Assembly: GCA_963715565.1 (NCBI GenBank)
Contig: OY970256.1
Span: 3,038,001-3,102,000, forward strand
Direction: 5' to 3'
Source of the DNA: JACVRN01 sp963715565
GTDB lineage: Bacteria > Acidobacteriota > Blastocatellia > Pyrinomonadales > Pyrinomonadaceae
Length of the DNA stretch: 64,000 nucleotides
Both the position numbers and the translations under genes were made by a program. The first letter of the stretch is position 1; each line of letters starts with the position of its first letter. Positions 59,286 to 64,000 of this stretch are shown one piece after another. The notes under the pieces are model-generated. The model saw only the letters and a program-made list of their open reading frames with translations. It searched no databases and had not been told where the DNA came from.

Positions 59286-59573
59286 ATGTCTCAGGCAACA
59301 ATCAAATGCAAGCGGTGCGGGCAGAATCGTCCCGCGCTGGGGTACTCGCCGCTGCCGACGGAGTTGGGCCAGCGCATAGGGGCGGAGATTTGCCAGCCCT
59401 GCTGGGGCGAGTGGCTGCAAAAGCAGCAGCAGCTTATCAATCACTTCGGCCTGGACCTTTCCAACCCGGAGGCCCACGATTTTCTGTTCGAGAACATGAA
59501 AATCTTCTTCTTCAACGAAGGCCGCGACCTGGCGCAGATAGATACCACCAAGGAAGGCTCTGTGAAGTGGTAA
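59286..59573 (+). CDS. Fe(II)-trafficking protein, YggX-like
   Basis: A 95-residue protein of the YggX family, which protects iron-sulfur enzymes from oxidation. Matches: C-K-R-C-G near residue 8 (usual C-x-K in this family), E-I-C-Q-P-C-W-G-E-W, Q-Q-Q-L-I-N-H-F-G-L-D and the M-K-I-F-F-F-N-E-G C-terminal pattern. Extra Cys pairs beyond the classic form suggest a zinc-bound variant. AAGGAG before the ATG. The neighbouring peroxiredoxin gives an oxidative-stress context. Confidence 0.8.
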   Translation: MSQATIKCKRCGQNRPALGYSPLPTELGQRIGAEICQPCWGEWLQKQQQLINHFGLDLSNPEAHDFLFENMKIFFFNEGRDLAQIDTTKEGSVKW

Positions 59574-59917
59574 ATGGGGCCGCAAAAGGGGTCGGGCGTC
59601 GGGCGGCACTGGCTTTGCAAAAGAGCGCCCGCTCGGGCGTCCACCCAGCGGCGCAGTAAAAATTCCCGGCCCGAAACGCAAATAAGGCTTGCGATTCCGG
59701 GCTAAATCCATTACCATCCGCAATCCAAAGGGAGCGTCTCGGGCATCACGAATCAAAGCTTTACTTTCCTCGCTCATTAAGTTTGAGAGAAACACCACGG
59801 TCGGCCACGACCTCTTCGTGATTCACGCGCTTCATTGGCAGCCATTTTTCGAGAGCTTTTCGCTCAAAGCATTCAAAGCTTTTTCACCCGCCCAAGGGTG
59901 TTAACAGGAGAGAATTC
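59574..59917. other. Gap with no clear gene
   Basis: About 340 bp. A short hairpin (gagcgcccgctcgggcgtc region near 59624-59643) lies after the YggX-like gene and might end its transcript. The rest holds the leader of the lipoprotein gene at 59918 (AGGAG at 59909). The short frames on both strands have no family match. Confidence 0.4.
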
Positions 59918-60355
59918 ATGAAGATTAAATTAGCAGCGCTTCTGGCTTTCGCCCTGCTCGTCATGGCAGGCTGTGCAGCCGACACCAACACGAATACCAC
60001 CAACACGGCGAACGTAGCCAACGCTAACAAGACCTCCTCGACCGCTCCGGCAACCAACGACAACAACACGGTCAAGGCCAGCGCCGACCCGACCTCTACG
60101 ACCGGCGGGACGAAAGAAGGCTGTAAGTGCTCGGCTGCGGGCATGGCCTGCAACAGCAAGGACGGCAAGGGCTGCTGCGGCGGCGCGGACGGCACGTGCA
60201 GCTCCATGAAGGACGGCAAGGCTGAGTGCTGCGCTAAGGAAGGCGAGAAGGGCGCGGCGTGCTGCTCCACTGCGGGCAAGACCGCTTCGACCACTGGCAC
60301 GACGGGCACGGACAATAAGGCAGGCGCTGCCGCTCCGGCCAAGAAGAGCGACTAA
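59918..60355 (+). CDS. Cys-rich small lipoprotein
   Basis: A 145-residue secreted lipoprotein. Signal peptide M-K-I-K-L-A-A-L-L-A-F-A-L-L-V with lipobox V-M-A-G-C (cleaved before Cys19). A Thr/Asn/Ala-rich spacer follows (residues 20-65), then a Cys-rich core (C-K-C-S, A-C-N-S, G-C-C-G-G, T-C-S-S, E-C-C-A, A-C-C-S) of about ten Cys, and a tail rich in Thr and Ala. Could bind metal or be disulfide-crosslinked on the envelope; no named family recognised. A strong terminator follows at 60404. Confidence 0.78.
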   Translation: MKIKLAALLAFALLVMAGCAADTNTNTTNTANVANANKTSSTAPATNDNNTVKASADPTSTTGGTKEGCKCSAAGMACNSKDGKGCCGGADGTCSSMKDGKAECCAKEGEKGAACCSTAGKTASTTGTTGTDNKAGAAAPAKKSD

Positions 60356-60403
60356 TCTCCTGAGCGCGAAGCTTCAGGGCTTCGCACCTCGGTTCAAAAT
60401 CGA

Positions 60404-60448
60404 ACGGGCGCTGCTCCACTCTGACAGGTGGAGCAGCGCCCGTTTTTC
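60404..60448 (+). terminator. Strong intrinsic terminator
   Basis: A 16-bp stem (acgggcgctgctccac, 60404-60419; gtggagcagcgcccgt, 60428-60443) with an 8-base loop followed by tttttctt. Ends the transcript of the Cys-rich lipoprotein. Confidence 0.9.
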
Positions 60449-60652
60449 TTGCCTCCAATCACACACTGATTTAATATGCACCTGTTTTTCCAGATTCCCT
60501 TCTTATTTTAACCGGAAGCTATAAACGCTTTGACGTGTGGTGTGCCGCGCGCGCTCTCCGCTCGTTCCCCGACGAGTGTGACATCGCCAGGGCTCGGGCC
60601 TCTACTGGTCCAACAGCGGAGCACGTTAAACTTTCTATCATTAAAAGGAGTG

Positions 60653-61165
60653 ATGAAGATGAAAAGATTTGTGGTGCTCGTTGCAAGCCTCGCGCTTGCT
60701 GCCGCAGGCGCTGGTTGCAGCGACAGCAACACCAACGCGGGGAACGCCAACATGGTCAACCGCAACACAGCCGTCGTCAACACCAATACCACTGCCAACG
60801 CCAACACGGCCAACACCAACACCCGGCGGGCTCCGACCAAGGAGGAAGTGGAGAAGGAACGCGAGAGATACGAGAAAGAGGCCAAGGGCGGGGGCCGCAA
60901 GGTCGGCACGGGCGCAAGCGACCTCTGGCTCTGGGTCAAGACGCGGTATGAGCTAGCAGCCGCAGACGACCTCAAGGATTCCACCATTGACGTGGACGTA
61001 GACAACGGCGTCGTCACGCTCTCCGGCACGGTCGCCAATCCAGAGCAGATCAAGAGGGCCGATGCCATCGCCAAGGGCATAGAGGGCATCAAGAGCGTGC
61101 AGAACAAGCTCAAAGCCGCTCCCGCAAGCGCCAACGCCAACAAGACGACTAACTCTAAGAAGTAG
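60653..61165 (+). CDS. BON-domain lipoprotein
   Basis: A 170-residue lipoprotein. Signal M-K-M-K-R-F-V-V-L-V-A-S-L-A-L-A with lipobox G-A-G-C near residue 20. Asn/Thr-rich spacer (N-T-N-T-T-A-N-A-N-T) to residue 55, a charged stretch (T-K-E-E-V-E-K-E-R-E-R-Y), then a BON domain (residues ~95-155): K-D-S-T-I-D-V-D-V-D-N-G-V-V-T-L-S-G-T-V. BON domains bind phospholipid or other envelope components. AAAGGAG precedes the ATG at 60653; the upstream extension is spurious. It shares the Asn/Thr-rich stalk with the preceding lipoprotein. Confidence 0.87.
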   Translation: MKMKRFVVLVASLALAAAGAGCSDSNTNAGNANMVNRNTAVVNTNTTANANTANTNTRRAPTKEEVEKERERYEKEAKGGGRKVGTGASDLWLWVKTRYELAAADDLKDSTIDVDVDNGVVTLSGTVANPEQIKRADAIAKGIEGIKSVQNKLKAAPASANANKTTNSKK

Positions 61166-61197
61166 GCAGCCCCATCTGAAAGGCGAAGGAAGAAATT

Positions 61198-61320
61198 AAC
61201 AGGGATGGACAGGATGAAGAGAAATTGATTCATTAATTCATTTCTTCATTGATTCAATGAAACAATGAACCGATGAATCAATCTCTTTTTGTATCCTGTC
61301 TATCCTGTCCATCCCTGTTT
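61198..61320. repeat. Nested intergenic hairpins (two repeat types)
   Basis: Outer arms aacagggatggacaggatga / tatcctgtccatccctgtt enclose an inner hairpin of ttgattcat units (gaaattgattcattaattcat ... gaaccgatgaatcaatctc). The inner part shares its units with the hairpin at 25657-25738. Lies between two plus-strand genes. Confidence 0.85.
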
Positions 61321-61373
61321 GATTCTGTTCCAGCGCTTCAACCTCAACTCCTGAAAACCACGGGCCACAGTTT

Positions 61374-63191
61374 ATGCAGAATCATTCTTTCCGCCTTGCA
61401 TGGGTCGTCCTGGCGCTCGCGGCTCTAGGCGCAGCGCCGCTCCGTGGCGCATGGAGCGCTGTGCCTGCGCCGCCACAACAGCGCAGCGGCGTTGACACTT
61501 ACGCCATTACCAACGCGCGCATCGTCACCGTCTCGGGCCCTGTTATCGAACGCGGCACAATCGTCATCCGCGACGGTCTGATACACGCGGTCGGAGCAAG
61601 CGTTAATGCGCCTGCGGATGCGCGACTGATTGACGGCGCGGGCCTCACAATCTATCCGGGATTGATAGACGCCTATACGAGTCTGGGTATACAGCAGGCC
61701 CAGCCGCCCGCACAGAGAGGCAGCGGCGCGGGAAGCGCAGTTTCTACACCGAGCCCGAGCCCGCAGCCCGCGCAATTCTCTGCCCCCAACCCTACGCAGC
61801 CCGTAGGGCTTCAGCCGGAGCTTCTCGCGGTTGACGTCATTCGTCCGGGCGGCGCGGAGATTGAAGCGGCGCGCAACGCAGGCATCACCACGGCACTGAC
61901 CGCGCCGCGCGAAGGCATCTTTATGGGCCAGTCCGCGCTCATCAATCTTTCCGGCGCCTCCGCAACCGAGATGATTGTGCGTGCGCCCGTGGCGCTTCAC
62001 GTGGGCTTTACGCCTTTGCGCGCGGGCGTCTATCCGGCGTCGCTCCTGGGAGTCTTTTCTGCTCTGAGACAGATGCTGCTCGACGCCGGGCGCTTGCGTG
62101 AAGCGAATCGCATTTACGAAAAAAATCCGCGCGGGCTTCGACGCCCGGAACAGGATCGCTCGCTCGTCGCGCTCTTTCCTGTGCTCGCGCGCGAGATGCC
62201 TGTCGTCGCGTTTGCCAACACGGAGCGCGAGATTCGGCGTGCGCTTGATCTGGCCGAAGAGTTCAACCTGCGTATGGTGATTGCCGGTGGAGCGGAAAGC
62301 TGGAAAGTGATGGATCGTTTGCGCGCGCGCGACGTGCCCGTCTTGCTCTCTCTGAATTTCCCGCGCCGCTTGACGGCGCAGGTTGCGGAAGCAGACCCCG
62401 ACCCCGTGCGTATCTTGAGAGAGCGCGTCGAAGCTCCTAAGACCGCCGCGCGATTGGCCGCTGCGCGCGTGCGCTTTGCCTTTCACTCGGGCGCGATGAC
62501 GAACATGAACAACTTTCTAGCGAACGCTGCGAAAGCGGTCGAGCAGGGCTTGCCGCGTGATGAAGCCGTGCGCGCTTTGACCTTGAGGGCAGCGGAAATT
62601 TTCGGCGTTGCTGATCGACTGGGCACAATCGAGGCTGGAAAAATTGCTAACCTGACCGTCATGCGCGGCGACTTGTTCGACCGGCAGGCGCGCGTTGCTC
62701 ACGTTTTTATAGACGGTCGCCCGGTTGATTTAAGACCCGTCACGCCGACCGGCGCGGGCGCAATTGCTTCGGGCACGTGGACGCTCAACGTCAATCTGGG
62801 CGAGGGTGATGTAGCCGTGACGCTCAACCTCGAACAGCAGGGCGAGCGACTTTCGGGCACTATGGAAGGCGCGCTCGGCTCGGCGCAGATTGCCGGTGCA
62901 AGCGTCGGCTCGTCCGGCGACATACGCTTTACAGCGCCCGTCAACATCGGCGGCCTGACCACAGAAGCGACCTTTAGCGGAACCATCACGGGCAACGAGA
63001 TGCGCGGGCAGGTGCAGGTCGTGGGCCGCTCGCCCGGCTCGTTTGTCGGCACAAGACCCGGCGGCGGAGCAACTCCGGCTCAAACGCCTTCGCCGCCTCA
63101 GCAATCACGCCCCGCGCCGACTCCGGGAGTGAGCAGACTGTCGACCGCGACGGATGAGCTTCAGAGCACACAGGAGGAGAGCCAAAGATGA
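61374..63191 (+). CDS. Exported amidohydrolase-family protein
   Basis: A 605-residue secreted protein of the amidohydrolase superfamily. N-terminal signal peptide (residues 1-27). The composite N-terminal beta domain includes I-T-N-A-R-I-V-T-V-S-G and G-L-T-I-Y-P-G-L-I-D-A-Y. The usual HxH metal motif after P-G-L-I-D is replaced by A-Y-T, so the catalytic site is changed. Later G-A-M-T-N-M-N-N-F and T-I-E-A-G-K-I-A-N-L-T-V-M-R-G-D (family signature). The last ~130 residues are a beta-rich extension. Overlaps the next gene by ATGA, so the two form a pair. May be a pseudo-enzyme or use different ligands. Confidence 0.8.
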   Translation: MQNHSFRLAWVVLALAALGAAPLRGAWSAVPAPPQQRSGVDTYAITNARIVTVSGPVIERGTIVIRDGLIHAVGASVNAPADARLIDGAGLTIYPGLIDAYTSLGIQQAQPPAQRGSGAGSAVSTPSPSPQPAQFSAPNPTQPVGLQPELLAVDVIRPGGAEIEAARNAGITTALTAPREGIFMGQSALINLSGASATEMIVRAPVALHVGFTPLRAGVYPASLLGVFSALRQMLLDAGRLREANRIYEKNPRGLRRPEQDRSLVALFPVLAREMPVVAFANTEREIRRALDLAEEFNLRMVIAGGAESWKVMDRLRARDVPVLLSLNFPRRLTAQVAEADPDPVRILRERVEAPKTAARLAAARVRFAFHSGAMTNMNNFLANAAKAVEQGLPRDEAVRALTLRAAEIFGVADRLGTIEAGKIANLTVMRGDLFDRQARVAHVFIDGRPVDLRPVTPTGAGAIASGTWTLNVNLGEGDVAVTLNLEQQGERLSGTMEGALGSAQIAGASVGSSGDIRFTAPVNIGGLTTEATFSGTITGNEMRGQVQVVGRSPGSFVGTRPGGGATPAQTPSPPQQSRPAPTPGVSRLSTATDELQSTQEESQR

Positions 63192-64000
63192 GGACGAAGA
63201 TGAAAATCACGCTGGCAATAATTCTCCTGCTCTCGTTTGCTACGGGTGTTTCGCTTGAGCGCGTGAGCGCGCAGCGCAAAGATCGCGAGGCGAGCGGTAA
63301 TCCGTCGCGCTCTGTTCCTCAAACGGGTGCGGAAACGCTGATACGCAATGCAACCGTCCTGACCATCACGCACGGCACGCTGACCAACACGGACATACTC
63401 ATACGCGGCGGCAAGATTGCGGCCATCGGCCAGAACCTTAAAGCGTCTCAGACGGCGCGCGTGATTGATGCTTTTGGTAAGTATGTCATGCCCGGCATCA
63501 TCGATTGCCACTCGCATTCGATGGTGGACGCCATTAACGAGCTGACCTATTCGGTGACTTCGATGGTCAGGATACGCGACGTCCTGAACCCTACGGACAT
63601 TGATCTTTACAGGGAGTTGGCCGGAGGCGTGACGACCTTGAATATACTGCACGGCTCGGGCAACGCCATCGGCGGACAAAACACCGTCGTCAAAATCAAA
63701 TGGGGTCGGCCCGTCGAAGAGTTTATTTTCGCGGGTGCGCCGCCCGGAATAAAATTCGCGCTCGGCGAAAACCCCAAGCGCACAAATTTTCCCGGCCCAG
63801 CGGGCCAGCCGCGCCGTTATCCTGCGACGCGCATGGGCGTCGAAGAAGTTATACGCGACGCTTTCACACGCGCGCGTGATTACAAAAGCGGCTGGGACGA
63901 GTATCGTGCGCGCATGCAGCGCGGCGAAAAGAATTTAATCCCGCCGCGCCGCGACCTACAGCTTGAGCCGCTCGTGGAGATACTCGAAGGCAAGCGGCTC
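63188..64000 (+). CDS. Exported amidohydrolase (partial, runs off the window)
   Basis: Starts at the ATG at 63188, whose ATGA overlaps the previous stop. 271 codons are visible and the frame continues off the right edge. Signal peptide (K-I-T-L-A-I-I-L-L-L-S-F-A-T-G-V-S), then the amidohydrolase N-terminal domain (L-I-R-N-A-T-V-L-T-I-T-H-G) and the metal motif P-G-I-I-D-C-H-S-H, as in imidazolonepropionase-like members. The classic HxH is intact here, unlike in its neighbour. Probably hydrolyses a cyclic amide or peptide in the periplasm as a pair with the upstream protein. Confidence 0.85.
   Translation, partial: MRTKMKITLAIILLLSFATGVSLERVSAQRKDREASGNPSRSVPQTGAETLIRNATVLTITHGTLTNTDILIRGGKIAAIGQNLKASQTARVIDAFGKYVMPGIIDCHSHSMVDAINELTYSVTSMVRIRDVLNPTDIDLYRELAGGVTTLNILHGSGNAIGGQNTVVKIKWGRPVEEFIFAGAPPGIKFALGENPKRTNFPGPAGQPRRYPATRMGVEEVIRDAFTRARDYKSGWDEYRARMQRGEKNLIPPRRDLQLEPLVEILEGKRL

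Overview
The flanks (1-26814 and 57400-64000) are GC-rich bacterial chromosome. The gene mix (NtrC-type and PrsK-like signalling, GH3-family enzyme, CocE-type hydrolase, App1-like phosphatase, paired exported amidohydrolases) and the abundant intergenic hairpins built from short repeats suggest an Acidobacteriota (Blastocatellia-like) organism. That is an impression from gene content, not a tested placement. There are no rRNA or tRNA genes and no CRISPR array.

Left flank: the end of an acyl-CoA synthetase-type gene; a SnoaL-like protein; a sensor kinase / sigma-54 activator / single-domain response regulator set with a recognisable -24/-12 promoter and an upstream palindrome; an IMPase/CysQ-family phosphatase; a PLP decarboxylase coupled to a cupin; an aldo/keto reductase; an Mpo1-like protein; a CocE/NonD hydrolase; a tight run of methyltransferase, GH3-type synthetase, enolase-superfamily epimerase and haem-oxygenase-like di-iron protein; an App1-type phosphatase; a GntR regulator; an esterase; a very Gly/Arg-rich protein; DUF2721; a PflA-like radical SAM protein; and dihydrofolate reductase. 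Right flank: a peptidase E, a peroxiredoxin, a YggX-like protein, two small lipoproteins and two amidohydrolases.

The centre is a visibly AT-richer 30,585-bp element (26815-57399) inserted in the host thymidylate synthase gene. The 3' part of host thyA lies left of it and the 5' part right of it. Removing 26815-57399 rejoins the gene exactly in frame through the conserved D-L-G-P-V-Y-G motif. The ends are imperfect inverted repeats, and a 6-bp foreign spacer sits between the right repeat and the gene, as expected for tyrosine-recombinase transposons of the Tn554 type. The element carries an intact, different thyA just inside its right end, which should restore thymidylate synthesis.

Inside the element: (i) a six-gene operon (DUF4365, Mrr-like nuclease, ATP-grasp, FRG protein, second ATP-grasp, and a 60-residue CxxCxGxG protein); (ii) an integration operon with three tyrosine recombinase-like proteins, two coiled-coil proteins and a RecD2-like helicase, all overlapping or closely spaced; (iii) an XRE-ImmA regulator/protease with a candidate repeated operator, FolC, TPR, TM2 and a small XRE regulator; (iv) two paralogous modules, each an ORC/Cdc6-like AAA ATPase followed by a two-lobed Rossmann-like protein of unknown family. 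One module is joined to a fusion of an MtrA-like domain and a thymidylate-synthase-like domain. The other lies near an HD protein, a cytosine-C5 methyltransferase and a Vsr nuclease. The element therefore looks like a thyA-targeting, thyA-rescuing mobile island loaded with defence-like cargo. The paired ATPase/Rossmann modules and the dual ATP-grasp operon are the best candidates for undescribed systems.
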